A DNA stretch of 64,000 nt. Source: Nectonema munidae (Eukaryota > Nematomorpha > Nectonematoida > Nectonematidae). Shown piece after piece: positions 1 through 11,214 of the stretch. Every line of letters begins with the position of its first letter. Positions within the stretch are counted from its first letter, which is position 1. The translations under genes were made by a program, and so were the position numbers. The DNA lies in assembly GCA_030549495.1 (NCBI GenBank), contig JAUIRK010000998.1, forward strand, positions 1-64,000. The letters run 5' to 3'. The notes beneath the pieces were generated by a model that worked only from the letters and a program-made list of their open reading frames with translations, was not told where the DNA came from and searched no databases.

Positions 1-1075
1 TTCCATGATGTAAACAATTAGATGCGTGGTGTAAATTACCATAGGCCCATAGTGCAAAAGCTGAACTCAGGCTTTTATTAGAATTCCCCAAAAGTAAGTG
101 GGTTTTTTATTGTGAATAATACAAATAACTTTGTAGGAGGCCAAGTAATCTTTTCTGAGATGCTGCAAATACACATTTTTCTAAAAGCTTTTAAAAAATG
201 AGCCCTTTTTCAAAAAACTTATAAATATTTCGGAAGCGTCTTCAAAATAAGGAAAAAATGATGCTCTTTTACATTTTACGGGTTCATGCTACCATTAACA
301 AAATTTTACCAGAATGAAAACAAAAAGATTTTTTAATCCCTTGAGTTTCAGAAATAAACGTAAATGCAGTGTCCACATAATCAACGTAAAACCTCTAAAT
401 ATCGACCAGTATAAGGTCCGATGAAGACTGGTCGTTTCCAGAATTTTATATGCAATGTGTATACAAATGATATGTATATAAAATTTTTAAAAAGATCATA
501 CATGAATGACGTCTCACTAAAATTTCCAAATTTTATTATCCTTTCTTTCTCTGTCTAAGTTCATAATTTTGATATAGTTTTTGTCAAATATTTCAAACTA
601 GGTTTTTTAATAAAGTTTTTGTCCTACTTAGAAATTATATAAAGAAAATACAATTTTTAATTCATAGACCTCTAAATAGAATTTCTTCATTTTTCTATTT
701 CTATACATTTTAAATTAAGCTAGCCCTTTCCCTCCCTATCCCAAAAGACCTTACCTTAAAACTCCATTTAAAGATGACTTTAAATAGCTTTGTCAATCGG
801 TTTATCCTAAAATATTTAAAAATTCAAACCATGTTCAAAAATATAAAAAATTATTTATTCAAATAATCACTAATAAGTGTTTGTTTACATTTTGCTTTAA
901 ATTCAATTGCTTTAGTTTCAAGTTCATCTTCTACCAAAGATACATGTTGAATGTTGATACACGTCAAGAAAATTTCTTTCCAAGAAAAAATGTTTGCCTT
1001 GCTTTATGTATTGGAAACAGTGTAACAAACATTTTAGCTTACTTTCAGATACATCAAAACTTGTAGTATTGTTGT
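1..1075. other. AT-rich non-coding stretch
   Basis: No coding sequence, RNA gene or repeat that I recognise. The stretch is dominated by A/T runs. The one open frame (881-1066) is low complexity and resembles no known family. Confidence 0.6.
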
Positions 1076-1079
1076 ACTA

Positions 1080-1790
1080 ACCTTTGTATCATCGTCACTT
1101 GAATCTGTAGACTGTTATTCTGTACTTGGAGAAGACAAGTTTTTCAAAAATTCATGTTCTCATTCTTCATTTAATTCTAATTTTGAACATGCAGCTTCGT
1201 CAATTTTCAAATATTATAGCTATTATAGCTACTTCAGACTTCCTTTACTAGTTCTTCAAGTATGGCTGTATCATTTTTCAAAGTTTCAAGAACAGTATTA
1301 AAGCTTTCATTTGTTGAATCACATAAGTTTATCCCTGATTTTGCAAAACACTTCACTGCGTCTAAAACTGTTACAGAAAGAGTTTCCTCTGAAGCAGTAA
1401 TAACACGATCAATTTTAGCATGTTTTGATCTTAAAAGTTTTTTTTCGCTAATTAACTTTAACACAATTAAAATTACCTTGATCGCAAAGATGAAGTTGTT
1501 TGCTGGTAAATAAATAAATTTTATATCACTAAAATTAACTATCTTGATTTGATGTGATGGTGCATTGTCTAAAAGCAGCACAACTTTACGTTTTTGATTT
1601 GATAACTTTCTATTAAAATCGCAAATCCATTCTTCAAAAATATTGGAAGTTGGTATATCAGAGAGGTAGTAATGGAGACAAAGAGCCGGGTCTAAGAAAA
1701 ATCGTGGCGGCACCTGGCAAAAACCAGCATACTATTAAATCTGGTAGTCGAGCCCTCTAAATATTGTTGGCCTCCTTTTAACTAGAAGCC
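1080..1790 (-). pseudogene. Tigger/pogo DDE transposase fragment
   Basis: This is a partial DDE transposase of the Tigger/pogo (CENP-B-like) class. The open part (1234-1713) contains FEEWICDFNRKL, then VVLLLDNAPSH with the second catalytic Asp, then IKFIYLPANN, which matches the family pattern of a LPPN motif after the DNAPSH strand. Past that motif the protein departs from the family: the QP-D-G segment with the third catalytic Asp is missing. Coding-like sequence continues towards 1080 with an acidic tail (Asp/Glu/Ser rich), as is usual at Tigger C-termini. The helix-turn-helix and CENP-B DNA-binding domains are absent upstream. I find no terminal repeats, so this is a dead internal fragment. 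Confidence 0.75.
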
Positions 1791-2274
1791 TGGCTTTATA
1801 AAAAGGTTTTTTGCTGAAAATTTTATATTCTCAAGAGAATTTTATCACTGCTAAAATCTTGTTTTACGAAATAGGTTAATAAAATTAATAAATCGGTCAA
1901 TGTCCATGCTCTAGGATTAAAATATTAAAAATTTCAAGTTTTTTAGTTGCAGACAGAAACACAAGGTTTCGCCTATAACAGAAATATAATTTAATTATCC
2001 CTTTGAGGCCTGAAAATTTTTTATCAAAATTTTAGGTCCAATATTAATTTTTTTCATAAAATTCAAAAAGTAATATAATTTATTGGGCACAGGATTTAAA
2101 ACGGTGAATTTTCGCCGACAGTCGGCTTTATCAAACCACTATACTTTTGATTTTTAGAAAAAATTTTAAAAAAAATGAAGCATCATGAAAAACACATGGG
2201 ACATATGTGTCCCTATAAAATTGTACAAAATTCAAAATTTTATTTAAAAATCAAATATTTTCACAAAAAGACTT

Positions 2275-2708
2275 AGCTTTCTTTTTTTGGTGATAAACCT
2301 TGAAACAATTTGGAGTCTTGGTATTACATAATAAACGCCACAACTTTAACTTTTTCTGTTGTCTTTTTTCTTTTCCTACATTCTCTACATCGACCTCTTG
2401 TGGAGCTTGTTCAATAAGATGCTTGGCCTCTTTAGTCGTTGTTAATTTAATTTTTGTGAAATAAAAGTTTCTGAACGTTTTCGTTTTCTACAGCTGAATC
2501 TTGAAAGCATAGTTTTGACAATTTCATCTCTGAATTCAAGACTTGAAAGAACACTTTTCGTCTTTACAACTTTAGCTTCAATATACTTATTTTTGTATTA
2601 AATATAAGAGTTATAAGAGCAATTTCGATTAATTCAAAAAAAATCCTCAAATAGTATTTATGCTTTGATCTCCTATCAAAGCAGTAATACGATATTATCT
2701 GTCCCATA
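2275..2708 (-). pseudogene. piggyBac G transposase, C-terminal part
   Basis: Reading the minus strand from 2708, one frame gives ISYY, then RRSKHKYYLRIFFELIEIAL, the conserved helical block that follows the third catalytic Asp in PGBD proteins. After frame changes come GRCRECRKRKK and then LLCNTKTPNCFKVYH. This Cys/His pattern matches the C-terminal zinc-binding tail of piggyBac transposases (C-x2-C ... C-x6-CF-x-x-YH). At least two frame changes separate these blocks, so it is broken. A hAT remnant interrupts it at the MG(GVD) site, with the host 8-mer GTCCCATA on both sides. Confidence 0.8.
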
Positions 2709-3324
2709 AGGCCTACCTAGGGTGTCCACCCCGGGATTCCTCGTTTTCGAGTCCCCGGGGAATCGTGAAATTTCAAAATCCTCGTCCTCGAAAAAAATTT
2801 TTAAATTTCCTCGGGGAATTTTTGAAAAAAAAATTTTGTCGAATCCGACGACAAAAATATCGAAGTAACGGAGAAGAAAAATGAAACATTAAAGGAATTG
2901 GACGAATTTCTGAAGATTAATGAAAATGAAGAACGTGAAACTAAAAGCAAGATTTCAAGCATAGAGGAAATAATGAAAAAAACATTTGACCTTTATTTAG
3001 AAACAAATAGGAGGCCCGAAGTTTTAGAAACTTTATTCAAAAATTTAAAGAGCATAAAACCAACTTCTGTGGATGCCGAAAGAGTGTTTTCGTCAATGGG
3101 TTATTTTTCTACAAAAATAAGAAACCAGTTGAATGATGAAACTTTGAACGCTCTAATTTTTCTTAGATATTTTTTTAAAACATAAATCTTTTATGCATTT
3201 AAATTTTTTTCAATAAAAATCTTATATGAGACTTTTAAATTTTCTTTTCTGAACAGTTTTTACTGTAAAAAAATCGCTTTTTCTTCCCCGGGGAATCCCC
3301 GGGGAAATTTTCAAAAATTACGAG
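2709..3324 (+). mobile_element. hAT remnant, C-terminal dimerisation domain
   Basis: This is a 616-bp hAT-type remnant inserted into piggyBac G. The 8-bp target duplication GTCCCATA is exact (2701-2708 and 3325-3332). Joining its flanks restores the G reading frame through EYNKYMG|QIISYY. The 95-residue frame at 2898-3185 ends with SVDAERVFSSMGYFSTK...NQLNDETLNALIFLRYFF, the classic hAT C-terminal dimerisation domain (A/SERxFS, then LNALIFL). The ends are rich in CCCCGGGG palindromes. No BED finger or catalytic residues remain, so it is an internally deleted copy. Confidence 0.85.
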
Positions 3325-3325
3325 G

Positions 3326-4117
3326 TCCCATATATTTATTATACTCAGAAACTATAAGAGGACACTTGATTATTTCTTTATCTTTACTCCCTTTTTTTCT
3401 TAAAACTAAATTATTTGATTTTGGGTAAATAAAGTTTGAAATTATATATACTGAATTGTTATCCTTCCATTTTACTACACCAACATCTTTGCAAACAAAA
3501 AAGTCTGAATCCCCTCTTTGCAAGGTTTTATCTTGAACAAAGTTTGACTTATGTTTTCTGTTTTTTCTAACTGTTCCAGATGAATATATTTTGTTGCTTT
3601 TCAAATAATGGAACAGAATAGGAGAAGAAAAAAAATTGTGCATATATATTTCTACATTACTACCAATTAGAGATTTTGTGAGAGTTTTGACGACTCGTTC
3701 TCGTGAAAAGTCATTACTTTGTTCCTTACTTTTACATGTATACAAATGTGGTTCAAACAAGGGTCCAGTTTTACTATCACACCTTGCCTATAACTTAAAC
3801 CCCCATTTTTCAGGCTTATTTTTTTATATATTGTTTCAAATAGCCATGACCCTTAAATTTTATCATGTGTTCATCTATTGATTGTTGTTGTGTTGCACTC
3901 ATAAATGAAAAAAATGCTTTGTTAAAATGAAGAAATAAAGGTCTACTTTGAACGAAGGATCAAATTTGGGGTTATCTTTAGATAAGCAAATGGAATTATC
4001 ATGAAAATTGAGAGCGTAAAAAAGAAATCTGTCAGGAGGCATCGCATTAGCAATAAATGGAACCCTCATTGTTTCAGATGTTGACCAATAGTCTCTAATC
4101 CTAGGAAATCTGTGTTA
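3326..4117 (-). pseudogene. piggyBac G transposase, catalytic core
   Basis: This is the PGBD4-like catalytic core. In protein order, the upstream end gives RDYWSTSETMRVPFIANAMP, DRFLFYALNFHDNS, SIDEHMIKFKGHGYLKQY (first catalytic Asp within SIDE) and K-GV. The 149-residue frame at 3311-3760 follows: ERVVKTLTKSLIGSNVEIYM, NFFSSPILFHYL, SSGTVRKNRK, RGDSDFFVCKDV, VKWKDNN and SEYNKYMG. At the second catalytic position the usual MDNFF reads MHNFF, so Asp is replaced by His. At least two stops or frame changes lie between the blocks. The upstream end is cut by the insertion of the hAT at 4126. Confidence 0.85.
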
Positions 4118-4338
4118 CGCCATACTAGGGGTGCACCGGATAGTATATCCGGCCCGATATTTTGCCGGATACTGACGATTATTTAATATTCGGCATTAAT
4201 GCAGGATACTTCTCATATCCGGATAGTTGCAAACTCATATTATCAATTAATAATTATCTTAAAAAATATAAACTGCTTAAATTTGTGAAAAAACATTTCT
4301 TTATTCTATGGCTAATGAAAATTTTACAAAATCAAGTA

Positions 4339-4848
4339 TCATATGACATTTATTATAAAAAAATTTCTACCGTTGTGGTGAATGAACAGAAGCATCTCTC
4401 CCTTTTCAAGCAAAAGTTTTGTGCGTTTTTCTTCAAAAATATTGCCGTATTCTGAAAAAAGACGCTCAGAGTAAACGGATGATGCAGGCGTACATAGGTA
4501 TTTAGCCGTCAGTTTTTTAAGCAGTGGAAATTTATCTTCCATTTTCCAATACTCCAGGGGGCATTTGTTTCTTTCAAGAAGTGGAATGCGGAGGTAGAGT
4601 TCTAATTCACTGGCTGCCTCATCTTCGATATCTTTCTTGGAGATACATACTTATTGTTGAATCTTTATGTGTTCTAGCAATTTCTTCGAAGCAAGCCATG
4701 AAATCATCATTGCTTCATCTTTGGGCATACTGAAAGGCTGGTTATCCAATGCCATCATGAGAAGAATCTTTTTATGAATTTTTTTTAGCTCTAGTATGTC
4801 CCACAACTTTTTTTTATCAAACGTTTTCTGTAAAGACAATTGTACCAT
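4339..4848 (-). pseudogene. ZBED-like hAT transposase, internally deleted
   Basis: Two pieces of one ZBED1/4-like transposase are adjacent. The upstream piece (4651-4848) contains LLMMALDNQPFSMPKDEA, the conserved start of the RNase H-like region. The downstream piece, open from about 4650 to 4339, reads ASELELYLRIPLLER, PLEYWKMEDKFPLLKKLTAK, CTPASSVYSERLFSEYG and LLLEKGEMLLFI, the C-terminal dimerisation domain (ASSVYSERLFS matches the family's A-SERxFS). The whole catalytic middle, including the acidic triad and the insertion domain, is missing, so this cannot be an active enzyme. The two parts are in different frames across the deletion. Confidence 0.85.
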
Positions 4849-5274
4849 TTTTCTTCCATTGTGTATGTATGCATTATAACCTTCGCAAGACGAAGTGTGA
4901 ACTTTTTGTCCACTCTAATTTTTAAACGGAATTTACTCCATTTTATGATGAAGTTTTGATATAAATGTTTACTACGTAAACTTAAATTGAACTTTTTACT
5001 ACATTTTCAACGAAAAGTTGAAATTAGTCCTTTTTTCAAGAAAATTTTTTTGCGATTATAGAGCAATTTCACTGATGGCGTCGTAAATAAAGAAATTTCT
5101 AAACTTCTGTGATCAAATAATAAAAAAAAGACACTAAATATTTTTATAAATTCAATGCACTTTCATAGAAATTTCTGCTGTTTTTTAATCTTCTGATGAT
5201 GCATTCTTATTACTTTTTTTAAAAAGTTAACGCCATCTAATTATAAAAAGTTGAGCATTCGTCAAAAGACTGTC

Positions 5275-5335
5275 AAAAAGCTTCCAGAAACATTGATATT
5301 TTTTTGAAAAAATGTCAATGTTTCTGGAAGCTTTT
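5275..5335. repeat. 22-bp perfect inverted repeat (hairpin)
   Basis: The arms AAAAGCTTCCAGAAACATTG and its exact complement are separated by about 16 A/T bases. The hairpin lies between the piggyBac A stop codon and its 3' end, so it would sit in the 3' UTR or the terminal transposase-binding region. Confidence 0.85.
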
Positions 5336-5409
5336 TTTCAAAATTCATTACTAAAAAAATGATTTTTTGATAAATTTATTGAAACAGTTTCAAAAATATC
5401 TGATTTACA

Positions 5410-7745
5410 TCAACAATCTGGACATAATATTTTCGAGTCTGACTTACAAATAAACTTTTTGCAAATATCACACTTCCTTGAACCACGAGTTCTTCTGCCA
5501 TGGTGTGAAATGTAGCAAAAACCTTTAGAAGTTGTTGTATCTTCAGAAGTCACTGAAGGCTCATATCCATACGATGCTAAAAGAGTTCGAATGTTTCTTG
5601 GAATCGATGAATTAGATGCTCTGATTTGCATTGATTTTTCACATAGGGAGAGAGCTAAGCATTAAAAAAAAACTTTTTGCCTCCTCTTCTGACACTTGGA
5701 TAATAGTCAGGATCATTGTGCTTAGCAATGACCCAACTATTGTGTGCAGCAATATCAAGGTAGTTACAAAATGCAACTAGAGTCCATCTCCTTGAATACT
5801 TATATGAGGTATATTCACGAAGCATTCGGTTGCATACGTCCACACCCACTTTGTATTTGTTGTATTCAAGTAGCGTTTCGGGTTTGTGTTTATCTCCAGA
5901 GACACTTATTTCTTTCAAATGCTGCGATGAAAGGATGTAGACAACTTTGAAATTTTTCTTTGCATGCCGTTTTGGTATATAAGCCGTGAGTGAAGCATGC
6001 TCGGCGTAAAGAAACTTGCTTTCGCATTCTGTTAGATGCAAACATTTCAGGTGTTCGGGGCGTATGATTTGAGGTATGCATCTTCTGTTTGACCTGCAAG
6101 TTCCACAAACCGTGATGTTGTGCTCCAGAGACCATTTGCAGAGATCATAGTCCATAAAAAAATTATCGACAAAGATTCCACTGCCTTGTGGAACTTTAGA
6201 ATCGGTTGTAAGCCTTTTTACGATAGAACTTCCAGAAAAGTACCCTCGATTTTGCAAACCAGAAACATAAATTTGGGACTTGAGAACAAAATAGCTCTTT
6301 GCATCAGAAAGATGGTAAACCTTCAGGCCATAACGACCTGGTTTTGAAGGGTTGTAGATTTTCACAGGACAGTTGCCCCTAAACTTTACCAACTGTTCAT
6401 CTACAGTGAGATACTCATTCGGTATCCAATATTTATGAAACTGCTGGTAAAAATAATCGTGAAGTACTCTAATAGGAGATATTTTATCATCTTTGTTGCG
6501 ATTTCTTTTATCATCAAAGCGTATAAAAACGTGGATGAGCAGGAACATGTCACGGCTTAGAGATGCTCGTAAAAAAGGATCTCCGTACTTTTGAGAAAAC
6601 AAAACTTTTATGTCTAATTTTTGATCTTTGGCCTGTCCTATATGTATGAGACACCCCAAATAGGCAAGCAAGTATTCAAAGGAAAACTTATTATAGCAAG
6701 GTTTCAAGTTTATCCACTTAGGATCATCTAATCTAAAAAAGTAAATTTTAAAAATAAAAAATAAATAATCTATCAACACACTCTCAACTTAGATCCCAGA
6801 AATAAACCAAACTATCTACAGCCCAAAATCTCGTTATGAAAATAACGTACGAGTTGTTTTTTTGAAATTTAGAAGAAGGATCATGGTAGTAAAACATTAG
6901 GCTTATTTGGCTTTTGAAAATTTGTTGGATTACGAAATGGTGAACACTCAAAAAAGCTTTATATTTTTTTGATTTGCTGTAATATACGAAGTAAAAGTAC
7001 AATGAAAGTAAAGTTTGATCATAAACTTGTTTTGCTTATTCGCGTTATAAGAAATTTCACTGAAGACGGTTGAATGGAAGTTTCAACATTTTGATATGAT
7101 TAGAAGGTAAGCAAAAAAGCCTACACCTGCCTAGTTTCTCAGTAATCCATTGATTGTTTTCTATATATTACTTTTATCACTTATATGTACTTGTTCAAAA
7201 GAAACAAACTATTTTGGACAAAAAGCTAGGTACACAAAAAACTAAAGAAAAGTTCATTCAATTACAAAACTGAAAAGCTAAAAATAAATATAGTGATTTT
7301 GTGAGGTATTTTTTCATTTTTATTTCACCATTATTGAATAATATCTCTCCTATAACTTGTTCTTAGAAAAATTGAAAGAAACTTACTTATAATTAGCATC
7401 GAGCTTGAGTTTGGTCATATCATATATGTACGTCAAAATCTCTTGCGTGAAAAAAAGATGGAAAATTTTGTTCAAGTCTTTGAGACCAAGTGCTAAATCT
7501 CTAGGCCCAGGTGGTAGTCTAGACACATTTCTCAAGTTTGAAGAAACTGGTCTGCCTGAGTTTGAGAACATTGGTTCCCATTTATATTTTGTTCCGTCTG
7601 GAGCCGACAAAGAATCATTTTGAAGGTTTTCTGTAGATGAACCTTCACTTTCAAAAACAGTATACTCATTCAACGAGTATATATCGGATGCATCTTCCGA
7701 ACTATTACTCTCGCTTGAAGAACAAATGGGTGAGGAACTCGACAT
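5410..7745 (-). CDS. piggyBac A transposase (two exons, one frame break)
   Basis: This is a TTAA-specific DDD transposase of the PGBD superfamily, acting in the nucleus. Exon 1 is 7745-7387, starting at MSSSS, as in the sister copies. Its low-complexity Ser/Glu N-terminus leads to RLPPGPRDLALGLKDL and IFHLFF. Donor GTAAGT at 7386 and acceptor TTTTTTAG at 6733 join NYK to LDDPKW (intron 654 bp; sister copies have 47-51 bp). Exon 2 (6732-5410) contains YLTVDEQLVKFRGNCP, SGIFVDNFFMDYDL and YKVGVDVCNRML, so all three catalytic Asp are present. CDICKKFICK...LCPDC forms the zinc-binding tail. One frame change lies in a run of nine T near 5660, just before that tail. Otherwise it looks whole, and it may be intact if that run is miscounted. 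Confidence 0.88.
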
Positions 7746-8495
7746 TTTCAATAATGGGTGGAATCAATGAAATGGAACGGGTAAAGTTTACACACAAAAA
7801 TTGGTCAGAAACTGTTGCCAAGTATTTTAGTAAAAAAGAATTATCCTCGTGTTCATTCCTTTTGAAACGGCATGAACCACGTGACGCTATATTTTATAAG
7901 AAGCTTGCTTTTGTTTACACATATTTACTTGCATACAAAATTTTCATCATACACATGGTGGAGCTTACACACAAATATCGATTAGAAATGTTGGCAAGTA
8001 ATTTAGCCAAAAGTTGTTTCATCATCATTTATTTTATATGTGGAGAAAATCAGATGATGTTCTTCATAATAGTGTGTTTGGGTTAAAACACCTGTTCCAT
8101 AATAAATCAAAATTAGAATAGCAATTTTCTCAAAGATATAGACGATGGACTTTTTGTCCAACTATCCGTCTTTCGTGTTATGCATTTTGCAAACTTTGAT
8201 GATTATGAGAATATGATTAAATACAAATATCAAATCGCATACTCATAATGTTGAGTAATATTATAAACAGGAAGTAGTTACTATGCTCTTCTAACATGAA
8301 AATCATTCACTTTTAGTAAATATTATCCGGTTGAACTATCCGGCCGGATAACTATTAAACCTATCCGGCCGGTTAATAAATTTCACTATTCGGTGCACCC
8401 CTACCCCATACATATATGTAACATACAAATAAATTATTCTTTTTTTATACTTCCTACCATTCCTTTTTGTTGCATGCATATTTCTGATTGATTAA

Positions 8496-8625
8496 TCCGT
8501 TTTCGACCAGAATAAGCAGACGATATCCAATGTAAAGCAGAAGATTTTTATTAAAAAGCATTTATAAAAGCAGACGATTCATATTTTTGTAAAGTCGGCA
8601 TATGTCGACTATGGTCGATAACCGG
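8496..8625. mobile_element. 130-bp TTAA-flanked MITE
   Basis: The TTAA at 8492-8495 and 8626-8629 flanks inverted ends TCCGTTTTCGACCAGA and CCGGTTATCGACCATA. It is a non-autonomous piggyBac-type MITE inserted in the N-terminal part of the piggyBac G gene. A diverged relative in the same orientation lies at about 50540-50660. Confidence 0.8.
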
Positions 8626-8629
8626 TTAA

Positions 8630-9015
8630 TCATATAATCAATTAAAATGTCAAAATTACTCACTTCACTGAAATTTTGATAAGGAGTTGAAAAGTCTTTT
8701 TCCCAATTTAACTTAAGCAAATTTATCTTGCCCCATTTTTGAAAAATAAATGGATATCTAGGAATGTCTTCTTCTTTGATCCAATTGAGAAGCGAACAAA
8801 AAGGGACTTTCAATTTCAGTGGCGAAAGAATAGAATGTGGACTACTAATTTGAGCATCAATAATTTGAATTTTCTCATTTCAATGAATTACTGGTTTTCA
8901 TAATCCAATAAAAAGTCTTTCCCATTACAACTTTTTATATCACTGGAGTCAGCTAACAAACATTCCTCAATGCAATCTTCTTTAGCGAAAAAAATTCTGA
9001 TATGAGGCATTATAA
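8630..9015 (-). pseudogene. piggyBac G transposase, N-terminal part
   Basis: This is the minus-strand start of the G transposase. A Met at about 9013 opens MPHIRIFFAKEDCIEECLLA, a Ser/Asp-rich stretch. After frame changes the protein continues with NWIKEEDIPRYPFIFQKWGK and NFSEVSNFDILIDYM, which matches the PGBD N-terminal pattern just before the main fold. It is cut by the MITE at 8496 and then by the hAT ending at 8403. At least two frame changes are present. Confidence 0.65.
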
Positions 9016-9632
9016 AATTAATACGATTTCATGAAGAACTAAAAGGATTAAAACACTATTTAAAATTGTACAACGTTACCTCTAAAGATAAAAATAGAAA
9101 AAAGGCGAAAACACATAAAACATAAATTGATTGAATATAAAAGGAAGTAAGAGTATAAAGCTAAATGATATTCATCAAGTGCATGAGAAACAAAAACAAT
9201 TGTTTGATTTATCAGTTACACATGCAAACTATCACTAAACAAAAGTAATGATTGAGAATCACAGCAATACTCTATGCTACATGAAATTTTAGCAAGCGAA
9301 CCTTTATTTATTTTACTTATAATTCACTCTCATTTATAAGTAAGACCATTTTCACATAATTAGGAAAAAGAAATATCTGTAAAAACGTGTTCTTCATTTT
9401 GTTTTGAGAACAAATCTTTTTTAAGTTAAAATACCAAATTTTGTTTTCGAACTAAGTCAACAAAAACTCTCAAAAAACTAATAAATTGATAGTTACACTT
9501 TTATAAATTAACTAATTTATAGAATAACATTAAGAAAAACTGTTTCCATTTCAGAGGTAAGAAAATTTTATTGACTTTAAATTTGGGGACACATGTGTCC
9601 TATCGGCCTTAAAGGGGAAGCTTGATAATTAA

Positions 9633-10815
9633 ATATGAATAAATACTTGGATTTGTCTTTGTCCAATTTCTATGTTAAAAAATGAAAATTTTAGATATGT
9701 AGTTTTGCCCCACTCCCCCTGTAATGGAACTTCAACGACGGCACTGATTTGGATAAAAAATGTTTTAAATTTGTCGAAATTTTACTACTAATTTTTTCCG
9801 TTTCTTATAAATAAAAGTAGTAGCTGAAAGTGTCAAAATTGCCCTAATTTGTTGAAATTCGTTGTTTACGAACGCCTAAAATAAGATTCGCAAAGCAAGT
9901 TAATTTTATAGCGTAAGAAAATAATTTTCGTTTTAGAAATGACGTGTGAGCCCTCAGGGTTGAAAGCGGGGGTTTCTCTAGAGAAAAAAATGAAAAGTAT
10001 GTTTTGGATGGAAAGGCGATAGTGAAAAAGGAAGTGGATAAAGTCTCTGCGCCTTGATAAAGTAAGTCTGTAAGAATATATTTTAAGTTACAACAGATGT
10101 GGCGCAAATTTCAATCATTAGAGAGCGGTCAGCACCAAGTAATGTTTTCACCGCGAGTACACCATGCACTGAAGGCACATTATGTGAAGGCTTGTTTGCT
10201 TGCAGTCGTGTGCATAACAAACACGATCGATGTTCGTCGATGATACGATTCTATTTCTGCACGCAGCATGTCATTCATTATTTGTATTTTATTTATCAAT
10301 ATCGACTCAGCAGCAGCAGCAGCAGCAGCAGCATAGCTTTCATTCAATGATTTCAAAATATCGATTACTATCTTTTCTTTTAAACCTTTTCTTCTTGTCA
10401 GGAGATCGCTAACCATATTTTATACGCTCATCATGACAGCGTTATTGACAAAAGCAGTTGTTGTCTCACCAAGAATGCGCATTTATCTGCATCGCCCCAT
10501 CCAGTGCTCGTTATAAGTTTGTATGCTAATTGCCTTTTTTTATCATTTCCTTCTCTTCATTTCTGTTGTTTCGCGTTTCTCTTTGGCAGAGATTTTGTGA
10601 TCTAGGATAAGTTATTTCGTCCTCTTCTAAGTAAGTTTTTTATCTTCACTTTCGGCCTAATTTTTTGGAGATGTACATTTTCTAAATCCCCGTTTACCCT
10701 ACCCATATTCCATTACTCCACCCTGATTGAATTTACGGGGTGTGATACTTTTAAAATTAACAAATATTTTAACTCTACTTTAAATTTGAAAAATTAAAAT
10801 TAATTGTTTTGTCTA
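9633..10815. other. Unassigned sequence with an (AGC)n microsatellite
   Basis: The sequence is less A/T-rich than its neighbours between about 10090 and 10520. A pure (AGC)8-type microsatellite lies at about 10308-10333. Open frames crossing it give poly-Ala, poly-Gln or poly-Ser tracts and have no other recognisable domain. I cannot assign a gene. It could hold a regulatory or 5' non-coding part of a host gene, but nothing seen proves that. Confidence 0.5.
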
Positions 10816-11214
10816 GCGGCCTCTCCACAGGGAGGGGCGAAAATAACCTTCACCCCCTCCCCTAATAATTTTCTATAAGTAAGAGTTGCTGCTTGTTTAT
10901 AAAACATGTATGATAATCGCATTATAGGATGCAAGGTTCATTCGAATACATGATAATGTAAGATACGAGAATAAAAGAGGGAATGCAGACTTTCGAGTCA
11001 AACATCATGCCAAGCTGCTCTGAAATTCCTATCAAAAATATTTTATAAACGATGTGAGAGCTATGTAATGATAATAATCCATTGTTTCAATATGCACACA
11101 ATAAGTAAGCAATGTATATCACAGTATCTCCTTGTAGTATTTTTGAACAAACACATGTTGATCCACTAGATTTTTCTCATCAATCTAGTTCAAATAGTGA
11201 TTCTATTTCTGTCT

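Larger units (their letters stand above)
4878..8177 (-). mobile_element. piggyBac A, complete element
   Basis: This is a roughly 3.3-kb piggyBac inserted in the hAT at 4126-8403. The ends read AACCTTCGCAAGACGAAGTG on the left and, inverted, CACGAAAGACGGATAGT on the right, with TTAT on both sides (4874-4877 and 8178-8181) instead of canonical TTAA. CTTTTTGTCCA follows within about 30 bp of each end. These ends resemble those of piggyBac D/E (CCCTCGCTTGACGGAC then TTTTTGTCCA). It carries a two-exon transposase, a strong hairpin at 5275-5335 and the AGATGGCGTTAA motif (inverted) at 5227-5238. Confidence 0.82.
4126..8403 (-). mobile_element. hAT element with 14-bp TIRs (contains piggyBac A)
   Basis: The ends are TAGGGGTGCACCGGATAGT and, inverted, TAGGGGTGCACCGAATAGT, bordered by the near-identical octamers CGCCATAC (4118-4125) and CCCCATAC (8404-8411). 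This is hAT biology: an 8-bp target duplication and a GGGGTGCACC-type TIR. The flanks on both sides are piggyBac G. Without the nested piggyBac A the element is about 1 kb, and it encodes only the start and end of a transposase. It is therefore a deletion derivative that must have been moved by another copy's enzyme. Sub-terminal CCGGCCGGATA repeats are seen at both ends. Confidence 0.88.
1991..9632 (-). mobile_element. piggyBac G (PGBD4-like), multiply interrupted
   Basis: This is the outline of an old piggyBac element on the minus strand. The proposed ends are TTAATTATCCCTTTGAGGCC at 1991 and, inverted, TTAATTATCAAGC...CCCCTTTAAGGCC ending at 9632. Both ends also carry a sub-terminal GGACA-TGTGTCC palindrome (about 2200 and 9590). 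The coding pieces lie in the right order between them: C-terminal zinc-binding tail at 2280-2470, catalytic core at 2600-4117 and N-terminus at 8630-9015. It is split by a hAT remnant, a 4.3-kb hAT (itself holding piggyBac A) and a 130-bp TTAA MITE. Without these insertions the element is about 2.6 kb, normal for piggyBac. The exact ends are tentative; the identity is firm. Confidence 0.7.

Noticed and set aside
7637-8086. 149-residue plus-strand frame opposite the piggyBac A start
   Set aside because: It is an antisense shadow that runs across the element's exon 1 and 5' region and has no family match.
10099-10416. Poly-Gln, poly-Ala and poly-Ser frames over the AGC tract
   Set aside because: Only the microsatellite gives the homopolymer; no domain, splice pattern or family match supports a gene.
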